Source: Acidobacteriota bacterium (GTDB lineage Bacteria > Acidobacteriota > Terriglobia > Acidiferrales > UBA7541). Taken from it: a stretch of 64,000 nt of DNA. This document shows, in pieces, positions 53,949 to 62,153 of the stretch. The stretch's first letter is position 1. Each line of letters starts with the position of its first letter. Made by a program: the position numbers and the translations under genes. The notes beneath the pieces are model-generated. The model ran no database searches. It saw nothing but the letters and a program-made list of their open reading frames with translations, and was not told the origin of the DNA. Location: the NCBI GenBank assembly GCA_013289695.1, contig JABCZK010000012.1:1-64000 (forward strand). Direction: 5' to 3'.

Positions 53949-55145
53949 ATGCTGCGATTTGTCACCGCCGGTGAATCTCACGGCCAAGCCCTGATTGCCT
54001 GGGTCTCCGGACTCCCTGCGGGCGTGCGCGTGGACCTGGATTTTATTCAGCGCGAGCTTCACCGCCGTCAGTTGGGCTACGGTCGCGGTGGACGCCAGCG
54101 CATCGAGAAAGACGCCGCGGACATTCTAGCCGGCGTGCGTCACGGAAGAACAATCGGTGCGCCCATCGCCGTCCGCATCGAAAACCGCGACTGGAAAAAT
54201 TGGGAGAAAACGCTGCCAGTGGGAGACGTCGAAGACAGCGACGGCGCAAGCAATGGCGACCCCAAGAGCGCGCAACGTCAACTGACGGCGCCGCGGCCCG
54301 GTCACGCGGACCTGGCCGGTGCGTTGAAGTTTAATTTCCACGATGCGCGCTACGTGCTGGAGCGCGCGTCCGCGCGCGAAACCGCCGCACGCGTTGCCGC
54401 TGGCGCATTTGCGAAATTATTGTTGCGTGAATTCGGCGCCGAAGTACTTAGCCACACCATCGCGGTCGGCCACGCGCGCCTGGAACGCGCCGCCACCTGG
54501 GAAGAAATCGCTATGGTGTGCGAAAATCTGGAATCGCCGCTGCGCTGCGTGGATGCGGCCACCGAATCCCGTATGGTCGCCGAAGTGGACCGTGTGTTGC
54601 GCGCCGGAGATTCCGTAGGCGGCGTCTTCGAAGTAGTCGCGCGCGGAATTCCGCCGGGCCTCGGCAGCCACGCGCAGTGGGATGAAAAACTCGACGCGCG
54701 CATCGCCCGCGCGGTGATGTCCATTCAAGCCGTGAAGGCAGTTGAATTCGGCACGGGCGTCACTAACGCCGCGAGTTACGGGTCGGAAGTCCAGGACGAG
54801 ATTCACTACGACGGCGCGAAGAAGCGCTTCGAGCGCTCGTCGAATCGCGCGGGCGGCCTGGAAGGTGGCATCACCAACGGCAGCGACGTAGTCGCGCGCG
54901 GATACTTGAAACCGATCTCCACCCTCCGCCGCCCGCTGCTAACCGCGGATTTGAACACCAAGGAAGCGGTCAAAGCAGCGTACGAGCGCTCGGACGTCTG
55001 CGTGGTGCCGGCCGGCGGCGTCGCAGGCGAAGCAATGGCTGCCATAGAACTAGCCGGCGCATTCCTGGAAAAATTCGGCGGCGATTCCATCGGCGAAACG
55101 CGCCGCAATTTCGACGGCTACCAAAAGCAGCTCGATGAATTTTAG
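53949..55145 (+). CDS. aroC: chorismate synthase
   Basis: 398 residues from ATG 53949, with GAGGTCC upstream. Family signatures: LRFVTAGESHGQALIAWVSGLPAG, RGGRQRIEKDAADILAGVRHGRTIGAP, RPGHADLAGALKF, ERASARETAARVAAGAFAK, and DVCVVPAGGVAGEAMAAI. It converts EPSP to chorismate using reduced FMN, the last step of the common aromatic pathway. It ends 25 bp before def, so the two may be co-transcribed. Confidence 0.96.
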   Translation: MLRFVTAGESHGQALIAWVSGLPAGVRVDLDFIQRELHRRQLGYGRGGRQRIEKDAADILAGVRHGRTIGAPIAVRIENRDWKNWEKTLPVGDVEDSDGASNGDPKSAQRQLTAPRPGHADLAGALKFNFHDARYVLERASARETAARVAAGAFAKLLLREFGAEVLSHTIAVGHARLERAATWEEIAMVCENLESPLRCVDAATESRMVAEVDRVLRAGDSVGGVFEVVARGIPPGLGSHAQWDEKLDARIARAVMSIQAVKAVEFGTGVTNAASYGSEVQDEIHYDGAKKRFERSSNRAGGLEGGITNGSDVVARGYLKPISTLRRPLLTADLNTKEAVKAAYERSDVCVVPAGGVAGEAMAAIELAGAFLEKFGGDSIGETRRNFDGYQKQLDEF

Positions 55146-55170
55146 CGCTGCGTATAGGAACTGACTGAAG

Positions 55171-55680
55171 ATGATTCATCCGATCGTGAAATACGGCGAC
55201 CCGGTGCTCGAAACTCCCGGTAAGCGCGTGGACAAATTCGACGAGGACATCCAAAAACTCGTCGCGGACATGTTCGAATCCATGTACGCCGCGAACGGCG
55301 TAGGACTCGCTGCGCCGCAAATTGGCGTGGGCCTGCGCCTCACGGTAATTGACGTCTCCAACGGAAAAAATCCCGAAGCCAAAATGGTCCTCGCCAATCC
55401 CGAAATTATTTATGCCGAAGGCCAGCAGCGCGAAGAAGAAGGCTGCCTTTCGCTCCCGGGATTTCGCGGCTACGTCGAACGCCCGCAGTACGTCACCGTT
55501 CGCGCACAGGACGCGACGGGCGCTCCCTTCGAACGCCGCGGCGAAGGTTTGCTCGCCCGCGCCTTCTGCCACGAAATTGACCACCTCAACGGCATCCTCT
55601 TCATCACGCACCTGAGCATGCTCAAGCGCGACCTCATCAAACGCAAAATCCGCAAAATGAAAAAAGCCGGCGAGTGGTAG
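55171..55680 (+). CDS. def: peptide deformylase
   Basis: 169 residues. All three motifs are present: GVGLAAPQIG, EEGCLSLPG (metal Cys) and HEIDHLNG (metal His pair, catalytic Glu). It removes the formyl group from new proteins. It is followed after 7 bp by fmt, the gene for the enzyme that adds the formyl group to Met-tRNA, a common pairing. Confidence 0.96.
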   Translation: MIHPIVKYGDPVLETPGKRVDKFDEDIQKLVADMFESMYAANGVGLAAPQIGVGLRLTVIDVSNGKNPEAKMVLANPEIIYAEGQQREEEGCLSLPGFRGYVERPQYVTVRAQDATGAPFERRGEGLLARAFCHEIDHLNGILFITHLSMLKRDLIKRKIRKMKKAGEW

Positions 55681-55687
55681 GGCGCGC

Positions 55688-56695
55688 GTGCCGCCGCTGA
55701 GAATTACTTTTTGCGGCACGCCGGCGTTTGCCCTGCCCACGCTGCGGGAGTTGCTGGCGCATCCCGAATTCCAGGTCCAGGGAGTCGTCACGCAACCCGA
55801 TCGCCCGCGCGGCCGCGGCAAAGAAGTTTCCAGCTCGCCAGTAAAAGAAGCCGCAGTAGGTGCCGGAATTTCCGTGTACCAACCGCAAAAAATCCGCGCC
55901 GAGGAATCCTACGAATATTTCCGTGCCGCCGCGCCCGATGTGGTAGTGATCATCGCCTACGGCCAGATTATTCCCGCGCTCCTGATCGCAATCCCCCGCC
56001 TCGGATGGATCAACCTGCACGGCTCGCTCCTCCCAAAATATCGCGGCGCCGCGCCCATTCACTGGGCCATCGCCAGCGGCGAAACGCGCACCGGCTTGAC
56101 CACCATGCAGATTGACGCGGGTCTGGACACAGGCCCCACGCTGTTGAAGCACGAAACCGAAATCGCGCCAGACGAAACGGCGCCGCAACTCTACGCCCGC
56201 CTCGCGGAGGCCGGCGCCCCGCTGATGCTCGAAACTCTGCGCGGACTCGCCGGCGGCAAGATCACGCCAACGCCGCAGGATAACTCGCAAGCCACTCTCG
56301 CGCCTCCGCTGAAAAAAGAAGACGGCAAAATCGATTGGCAGCTCTCTGCGCAAAAAATCTACAATCGCATCCGCGGCTTTAAACCCTGGCCCGGCGCATT
56401 CACCACCTTCCGCGGAAAGCAATGCTCAATCTGGGGTAAGCCCGCGCCGGGTCAGCCTGCAGCAATCGGAGCGCCCGTAAGGGCGGGTCTCAGACCCGCC
56501 CCTACAACCGCAACCCAGGCGGATCGAGAGACACCCGGCTCGATCAGCATCAACTCCGGCGAGGTGGAAGCGACTTGCGGAGAAGAAACCGCGCTGCGCC
56601 TGGACTTTGTGCAACTCGAAGGCCGCAAGCGCATCACCGCCCGCGAATTCGCCAATGGCGCGCGCTTGGCGCCAGGCGAGCGATTCGGATCGTGA
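55688..56695 (+). CDS. fmt: methionyl-tRNA formyltransferase with an inserted repeat-derived segment
   Basis: 335 residues, start GTG 55688. Catalytic-domain motifs: ITFCGTPAFALPTLREL, NLHGSLLPKYRGAAPIHWAI (Asn/His), and IDAGLDTGPTL (Asp). The C-terminal domain (IYNRIRGFKPWPGAFT, EGRKRITAREF, GARLAPGERFG) is complete. Between them about 20 residues (GAPVRAGLRPAPTTATQ) are encoded by a perfect DNA palindrome of the dispersed REP type. The frame stays open, so the enzyme is probably functional with an extra loop. Confidence 0.94.
   Translation: MPPLRITFCGTPAFALPTLRELLAHPEFQVQGVVTQPDRPRGRGKEVSSSPVKEAAVGAGISVYQPQKIRAEESYEYFRAAAPDVVVIIAYGQIIPALLIAIPRLGWINLHGSLLPKYRGAAPIHWAIASGETRTGLTTMQIDAGLDTGPTLLKHETEIAPDETAPQLYARLAEAGAPLMLETLRGLAGGKITPTPQDNSQATLAPPLKKEDGKIDWQLSAQKIYNRIRGFKPWPGAFTTFRGKQCSIWGKPAPGQPAAIGAPVRAGLRPAPTTATQADRETPGSISINSGEVEATCGEETALRLDFVQLEGRKRITAREFANGARLAPGERFGS
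56472..56503. repeat. REP-like palindrome inside the fmt coding region
   Basis: GCGCCC-GTAA-GGGCG is followed by the perfect 10-bp stem GGGCGGGTCT (56481-56490) / AGACCCGCCC (56492-56501), ending CCTACAA. The GGTCT-AGACC core and the terminal CTACAA resemble the intergenic family-A elements. Confidence 0.7.
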
Positions 56696-58059
56696 TCAGT
56701 CCCGCCAGAAAAGTCGCCTACGAAGTTTTGCGCCGCGTCGAAGCCGAGGGCGCCTACGCCAGCGATGTGCTGCATGCGGAACTGGGCGCGCGCGTGAAAG
56801 CGGAAGACGCCGGCCTCGCAACCGAACTGGTGATGGGCGTCCTGCGCTGGCGTCGCCTGCTGGATTTTCTGCTCGAGCGGCAGTTGAAGAAGCCGGTGGC
56901 AAAGCTGGACCTGCCCGTAGCGCTCGCGCTAAGAATCGGCCTCTACCAATTACGCTTTCTCGAACGCGTCCCCGCCCGCGCCGCCGTGAACGAATCCGTC
57001 GAACTGGTGAAAAGCGCGCGCAAGACCTCCGCCGCGACGCTGGTGAACGCGGTACTGCGTCGCGCCGCAAACGAAGCGCGCATGCCGGCCGAGAAATTCG
57101 TCCCGCGGGATGCGCCGCTCGCCGGGCGTCTGGGCATTTTACATTCACATCCCACCTGGCTAGTCGAGCGCTGGCTTGCGCGTATGGGCGAGCAGCGAAC
57201 AATCGCACTGCTGGAAGCAAATAATCACACACCGCGACTTACGTGTGCGTTGCACGACCTAAAGCGGCGCGAAGAGATCTTCGCCGCGCTTCAACGCGCC
57301 GGCCTGCAGATCGAACCCGGAAAAATTCTGCAATCCGCTTTCACCGTAAGCGGCGGAAGCCCCACGCGCACCGACTCCTTCCGCTCCGGCGCGATTTCCA
57401 TCCAGGACGAAGCGTCGCAAACCGTCCCGCTTCTCCTCGAAGTGCAAACTAAGGACCGCGTCCTGGATTTGTGCGCCGCGCCGGGAGGAAAAACTCCGCC
57501 ACTCGTGCGCGCCGCGGGCCCTGACGGGCTCGTCATCGCCGCGGATCGGCACGCACACCGCCTGCGCGCGATGCGCGAACAATTCAAGCGGCTGACACTA
57601 ACACAAGTGCGTTTAGTAGAACTGGACGCCGCAAGCCCCCTGCCGTTCGGCAAATTCTTCAATCGGATCCTCGTAGATGCGCCCTGCTCCGGCACCGGCA
57701 CACTCGCACGCCATCCGGAAATTCGTTGGCGCCTGCAGCCGGAGCAACTCGCGGAATTTCACGCGCTGCAGACCGCACTCCTGAAATCGGCGCTGGAGCG
57801 ACTGGTGCCGGGAGGTCGCCTGGTTTATTCCACGTGTTCAATGGAGCCGGAAGAGAACGAACAAGTAGTGGAGGAAGCATTGCGCAACATCAGCGGATTC
57901 GCACTAAACGCCGGAAGCGAAATGTCGCACGGTTTAAAAGATAATCTCGTCCCGGGTTCCGAATCCGCAAATTTGTTCGATCGCGGCGGCTTTTTTCGCA
58001 CCACTCCCGGCCCGCTCGAAACAGACGGCTTCTTCGCCGCAATCATCAGTAGATCGTAG
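56692..58059 (+). CDS. rsmB: 16S rRNA (cytosine967-C5)-methyltransferase
   Basis: 455 residues, start GTG 56692 overlapping the fmt stop (GTGA). An N-terminal NusB-like RNA-binding domain (about residues 1-140, ARKVAYEVLRRVEAEGAYAS) is followed by a Rossmann methyltransferase domain: LDLCAAPGGKTPPL (SAM site), VDAPCSGTGTL and YSTCSMEPEENEQVVEE (the two catalytic Cys). It makes m5C967 near the decoding region. Confidence 0.95.
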   Translation: MISPARKVAYEVLRRVEAEGAYASDVLHAELGARVKAEDAGLATELVMGVLRWRRLLDFLLERQLKKPVAKLDLPVALALRIGLYQLRFLERVPARAAVNESVELVKSARKTSAATLVNAVLRRAANEARMPAEKFVPRDAPLAGRLGILHSHPTWLVERWLARMGEQRTIALLEANNHTPRLTCALHDLKRREEIFAALQRAGLQIEPGKILQSAFTVSGGSPTRTDSFRSGAISIQDEASQTVPLLLEVQTKDRVLDLCAAPGGKTPPLVRAAGPDGLVIAADRHAHRLRAMREQFKRLTLTQVRLVELDAASPLPFGKFFNRILVDAPCSGTGTLARHPEIRWRLQPEQLAEFHALQTALLKSALERLVPGGRLVYSTCSMEPEENEQVVEEALRNISGFALNAGSEMSHGLKDNLVPGSESANLFDRGGFFRTTPGPLETDGFFAAIISRS

Positions 58060-58185
58060 AACCGCCTATACGCCCCAGTTAACCGCCAGAGCGCGACCGC
58101 CGTCCGCAACGAACACCCGCCGCGGCAACTCGTGTTAGGCTCATAATGCGTCGCCCGCAAAAATTTTGTAGCTGAGGCAAACCAG

Positions 58186-58911
58186 ATGACGTTTCGTGCA
58201 CGGCTCGAATGGATTTTCCGCATGGCGTTGCTCGCCTTCATTCTGATGTCCGTCGCCTTCCTCAGCGCGCTCACCGCGATGCGCTTTGCCATTCAAGGCC
58301 GCGAAGTCGCCATGCCAGACGTCGTCGGAAAAAAAGCCGTGGAAGCCCAGCAAATGTTGCAGGGGCGCGGCGTAGCATTCAAGGTCGAGGATCGCATGTT
58401 CAATCCCCTACCCGTGGATACCGTCGTGCGCCAATCTCCCCCGCCGGGAATGAAAGTGAAAATCGGCCAGTACGCGCACGTTGTGATCAGCCTCGGGCCC
58501 AAGCAAGCAACGATTCCCATCCTCACCGACCACAGCATTCGCGCCGCGCGCATCGAACTGCTGCGCTCCGGAATGCAGGTCGGTGAAATTTCTCAGGCAT
58601 ACGTGCCGGGAACCGAAACTGACGCGGTGCTGCAGCAAGATCCCGCGCCGGGCACCTCCGACGTCACCAGCCCGCACGTGGACCTGCTAGTTTCGCTGGG
58701 CGCGCGCCCCGCCGCGTACGTGATGCCCGAACTGGTCGGCAATTCACTCGCCGAAGCAGAATCGAAATTCGCCGGCACGGGCCTGAAAGTAACCAAGCTC
58801 AACTTCGCCCCCGTCCCCGGCGGCCTGCACGGAACCGTGATCGGACAGACACCGTCGCGCGGCGCACGCCTGGACGCCAGTACAACGATCGAATTGCAGC
58901 TCGCAGAGTAA
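58186..58911 (+). CDS. membrane-anchored protein with three PASTA domains
   Basis: 241 residues. The N-terminus has one TM helix (about residues 9-29, MALLAFILMSVAFLSALTAM). Three PASTA repeats follow: about 35-105 (MPDVVGKKAVEAQQMLQGRG), 105-172 (IPILTDHSIRAARIELLRSG) and 173-241 (MPELVGNSLAEAESKFAGTG). PASTA domains bind muropeptides and usually belong to Ser/Thr kinases or PBPs; no kinase or PBP domain is present here. It sits between rsmB and rpe. Confidence 0.9.
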   Translation: MTFRARLEWIFRMALLAFILMSVAFLSALTAMRFAIQGREVAMPDVVGKKAVEAQQMLQGRGVAFKVEDRMFNPLPVDTVVRQSPPPGMKVKIGQYAHVVISLGPKQATIPILTDHSIRAARIELLRSGMQVGEISQAYVPGTETDAVLQQDPAPGTSDVTSPHVDLLVSLGARPAAYVMPELVGNSLAEAESKFAGTGLKVTKLNFAPVPGGLHGTVIGQTPSRGARLDASTTIELQLAE

Positions 58912-58997
58912 TGGCCCATCGGCGAAACGTCGTCTTGATATCTAAGTTCGTGCCACGGGACTTGAAAAGCAGTATCGTCCCTGCTACGAATAAGCCA

Positions 58998-59447
58998 ATG
59001 CAGATCGCACTGCGCCCCGCGGTCACTCAAGATTTCGAATATTGCGAACGCCTGTACTTCTCCGGAATGAGTAAAATCATTGAGGAATTGAATTTGAACA
59101 TGACCGCTCAAGCCCGTACTTTCCGCGAACAATGGGCTCTGATGCAGGTTCGCATCATTACCGCCAATGGTTCCGACGTGGGCTGGTTGCAAACCACCGT
59201 GCGAGACGACGGGCTTTTTATCGCGCAGCTCTTTGTGGATGCTCCGTTTCAGCGGCAAGGTATCGGCACTGAGGTTATGAACCGCCTGATCGGCGAGGCC
59301 GCGCGTCTCCATCAGGCCGTGTGCCTCGCCGTCGTGAAAATTAACCCTGCCGTACGGCTCTACGAACGACTCGGCTTCCTCACGACGCATCAGGATGATC
59401 GCAAGTTCTACATGAAGCGCAGTCCCGATATCGGTGCGTCCATCTGA
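58998..59447 (+). CDS. GNAT-family N-acetyltransferase
   Basis: 149 residues from ATG 58998; an ATG at 58911 overlapping the PASTA stop would add 29 residues. The GNAT fold is shown by IALRPAVTQDFEYCERLY, LFIAQLFVDAPFQRQGIGTEVM (acetyl-CoA loop QRQGIG) and VVKINPAVRLYERLGF. The substrate is unknown. Confidence 0.85.
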   Translation: MQIALRPAVTQDFEYCERLYFSGMSKIIEELNLNMTAQARTFREQWALMQVRIITANGSDVGWLQTTVRDDGLFIAQLFVDAPFQRQGIGTEVMNRLIGEAARLHQAVCLAVVKINPAVRLYERLGFLTTHQDDRKFYMKRSPDIGASI

Positions 59448-59564
59448 AGTGAACCAGTACAGTACCGTCTGCCACCCAGACACCGAGATCTATCCGCGAT
59501 GGCCTTCTCTGGCGCTCAAACCCGCAAGCCGCGAGTGGGCTATGTTAGAATTCGGCTGAGCTAA

Positions 59565-60251
59565 ATGACCTACGCACGCATTGAAATTGCGCCTTCCATC
59601 TTAGCCGCGAACTTCGCCAAACTCGGCGACGACGTCCGCGTGGTGGAAGAAGCCGGCGCGGACATTATTCATGTGGACGTCATGGATGGCCACTTCGTCC
59701 CCAACATATCCCTAGGCATCCCCGTAGTGGCCTCACTCCGCAAGGCAACCCGCCTGCCCCTGGATGTGCATCTGATGATCGAGCAGCCCGAACTCTATAT
59801 CGAGGACTTCATTCGCGCAGGCGGCAGCCGCATCCTGGTGCACCAGGAAGCCACAGTTCATTTGGACCGGGCACTGGCGATGATCCGCGAACTCGGAGCC
59901 GAAGCGGGCGCGGCGATCAATCCGGCGACGCCGGTGGGGATGTTAAGCGAAGTGCTCGATAAGGTGGACACCGTATTGGTGATGACCGTCAACCCGGGAT
60001 TTGGGGGTCAAAAATTCATCCCCAATACCTACGAGAAAATTCGGCAGCTGAATCAGATGCGAGCGCGCTATAATGCCACCTTCCGGATCGAAGTGGATGG
60101 CGGAGTTGATCCGGGAAACACGGCCGAACTGGCGCAGGCCGGAGCGAACACGTTCGTAGCGGGGACTTCGATTTTCCACACGGCTGATCCAGCAGCTGCA
60201 ACGCGCCAGTTGAAAAAACTCGCGACCCAAGCTTTGAGCCAAAGGGCATAA
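59565..60251 (+). CDS. rpe: ribulose-phosphate 3-epimerase
   Basis: 228 residues, usual length. Motifs: IAPSILAANFAKLGDDV, IIHVDVMDGHFVPNISLG (metal His/Asp), LDVHLMIEQPE, MTVNPGFGGQKFIP and IEVDGGVDPGNTAEL (second catalytic Asp). It interconverts ribulose-5-P and xylulose-5-P in the pentose phosphate pathway. The bamD-like gene follows 32 bp downstream. Confidence 0.96.
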   Translation: MTYARIEIAPSILAANFAKLGDDVRVVEEAGADIIHVDVMDGHFVPNISLGIPVVASLRKATRLPLDVHLMIEQPELYIEDFIRAGGSRILVHQEATVHLDRALAMIRELGAEAGAAINPATPVGMLSEVLDKVDTVLVMTVNPGFGGQKFIPNTYEKIRQLNQMRARYNATFRIEVDGGVDPGNTAELAQAGANTFVAGTSIFHTADPAAATRQLKKLATQALSQRA

Positions 60252-60283
60252 AAACCTTGCGAACGTCTGACTGGAATAATCCA

Positions 60284-62005
60284 ATGGCAGCGAAAAACCT
60301 GAAAATTTATCCTAACGCAGCATTGCTCGTGTTTGCGCTCGGCCTTCTGCTGGTCGTGTGCCCTGGCGCGCGCGCGCAAGTGCCGACGCCTCAGACCGGC
60401 GGCAGCGGTGATGGTGCGCCGCCTGCCGCGCCCGCAGCGGACGCTCCAAAGCCCAAGCCCAAAACGCAACCGAAAGCAAAGCCTGCCGACCAAACCGCCG
60501 CGGACAAAAAAAAGAATGCTCAGAAGAAGCAAACCATTGACGTGAACACCTCGGCGGAACCGGATAAGGTGCTCTACGATCGCGCGCAAGCGGACCTGAA
60601 AGCCGGCCGCTACATCGAAGGGCGCCTGGCGCTGCAAACCCTGATCAACACTTATCCCGACAGCGAATATCTCGCGAAAGCCAAGCTCGCCGTCGCCGAC
60701 TCCTACTATAAGGAAGGCGGCACAACCAACCTCACGCAATCCATCCAGGAATACAACGACTTCCGCACTTTCTTTCCCTTCCTCGACGAAGCAGCCTACG
60801 CGCAGATGCAGATCGGCCTGGCGCACTATAAGATGATGGAGAAATCCGACCGCGATAAGTCCCAGGGCGAAGCGGCCGAAGACGCTTTCCAGGCGTTCCT
60901 GCTGTCGTATCCGCAAAGCCCGCTGCTCCCCAAGGCCGAACAATATTTGCGCGACGTGCAGGAAGTGCTGGCCGATGGCGATTACAAAATCGCTTACTTC
61001 TACTATGCCAAGGCGGATTTCCGCGCCTCCGCCGCGCGATTGGTGGAAGTCACCGATCGTTACCCGCTGTACAGCCAGAATGATGATGCGCTGTGGATGC
61101 TGGGAAATATCTACGAGCGCGCCAAACAAGTTTCCAAAAACGAAGACGACAAGAATCATTGGAGCGATCTCGCCAGCAGATGTTACGACCGCATCGTGCG
61201 CGATTATCCGCTTTCCAAAGATGCGCCGGGGGCCAAAGCGCGCCTGAAAGATATGGGCAGGCCCGTGCCTTCGGCCGATCCCGACGCGATCGTGCGGATG
61301 CAGAAACAGCAGCTCTATGAGAAGACGCATCACCAGAGCATGGTGGTGAAACTTCCGCTGGGAATGCTCAAGGGCAATCCCGACGTTTCCACCGCGGCCC
61401 GCGGCGGAACTCCGCAAATGGCTCCGCCGAACGATGCGGTTTCAGCGACCGACGTGCTCCGGCCCGGCGCCGCAGGCCCCTCGTTTACCCTCACGGGCAG
61501 TGCGGCGGGTGCGAGCACGCAATCATCGGGAAGCAGCACCGAAGTGGTCACGCCAGAAGACGCGACCACCGCACCCGTGGGCTCCGCCGCGTCAGGAGCC
61601 GGCGTCGGCGCCGAAATCCTGACGCCGCTCGACGATAGGGGCCAGCCGACTTCCGAGCAGCCTGCAACGACTACGCCTGCTCCAGAAACCAGCGCTCCAC
61701 GAACAGCCGCGCCACCGCCGGCAGCCGCCAACGGTACCGTGGATGCTGGCCTGAACGGCTCAGGCACCGCGAGCCCGCCTGCCGCCGACGCAAGCTCTTC
61801 CAGCTCCTCGAGCAGCGCCTCTAGCGCTTCGGGCACAGCTCCCGACACCGCAGCGCCTGCGGCAGCCCCAGCAGCGGCATCAACACAGCCTGCGGCGCAA
61901 TCGGCGGACAAGGCCCCTGCCGCCGTAAAACCCCCACCCGTGGACACCAGCGAAGAGTCCACCAGCAAGAAAAAGAAGGGGCTGAAGAAACTTATTCCCT
62001 GGTAG
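60284..62005 (+). CDS. BamD-like outer-membrane assembly protein with long disordered tail
   Basis: 573 residues from ATG 60284. An N-terminal signal spans about residues 12-32; LVVC could be a weak lipobox, otherwise cleavage follows GARA. A Lys/Pro/Ala linker leads to a TPR-type BamD domain at about 95-320: YDRAQADLKAGRYIEGRLALQ, LINTYPDSEYLAKAKLAVADSYY, AFLLSYPQSPLLPKAEQYL, VDRYPLYSQND-like repeats. The last 240 residues are Ala/Pro/Ser/Thr-rich and end KKKKGLKKLIPW. BamD is a core part of the BAM complex that inserts beta-barrels. Confidence 0.85.
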   Translation: MAAKNLKIYPNAALLVFALGLLLVVCPGARAQVPTPQTGGSGDGAPPAAPAADAPKPKPKTQPKAKPADQTAADKKKNAQKKQTIDVNTSAEPDKVLYDRAQADLKAGRYIEGRLALQTLINTYPDSEYLAKAKLAVADSYYKEGGTTNLTQSIQEYNDFRTFFPFLDEAAYAQMQIGLAHYKMMEKSDRDKSQGEAAEDAFQAFLLSYPQSPLLPKAEQYLRDVQEVLADGDYKIAYFYYAKADFRASAARLVEVTDRYPLYSQNDDALWMLGNIYERAKQVSKNEDDKNHWSDLASRCYDRIVRDYPLSKDAPGAKARLKDMGRPVPSADPDAIVRMQKQQLYEKTHHQSMVVKLPLGMLKGNPDVSTAARGGTPQMAPPNDAVSATDVLRPGAAGPSFTLTGSAAGASTQSSGSSTEVVTPEDATTAPVGSAASGAGVGAEILTPLDDRGQPTSEQPATTTPAPETSAPRTAAPPPAAANGTVDAGLNGSGTASPPAADASSSSSSSSASSASGTAPDTAAPAAAPAAASTQPAAQSADKAPAAVKPPPVDTSEESTSKKKKGLKKLIPW

Positions 62006-62067
62006 CCGCGCTCCAGCTGCCTTTTACTCCCTGCTAACAACTCAGGCACTCCTGTACTTCGACTTTG

Positions 62068-62096
62068 TTGACGCCCTTGCTCTGGGGTGCTGCAAT
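62068..62096 (+). promoter_or_regulatory. possible promoter of response-regulator gene
   Basis: TTGACG (62068-62073) and TGCAAT (62091-62096) are 17 bases apart, about 58 bases before the GTG start of the next gene. The -35 box is near consensus and the -10 box matches four of six. Confidence 0.4.
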
Positions 62097-62153
62097 AGCT
62101 ATGTTCAGGGCTAGGCGCGTCTCGTAAGGGGGCTTGCCGCCCGGGGGATTACA

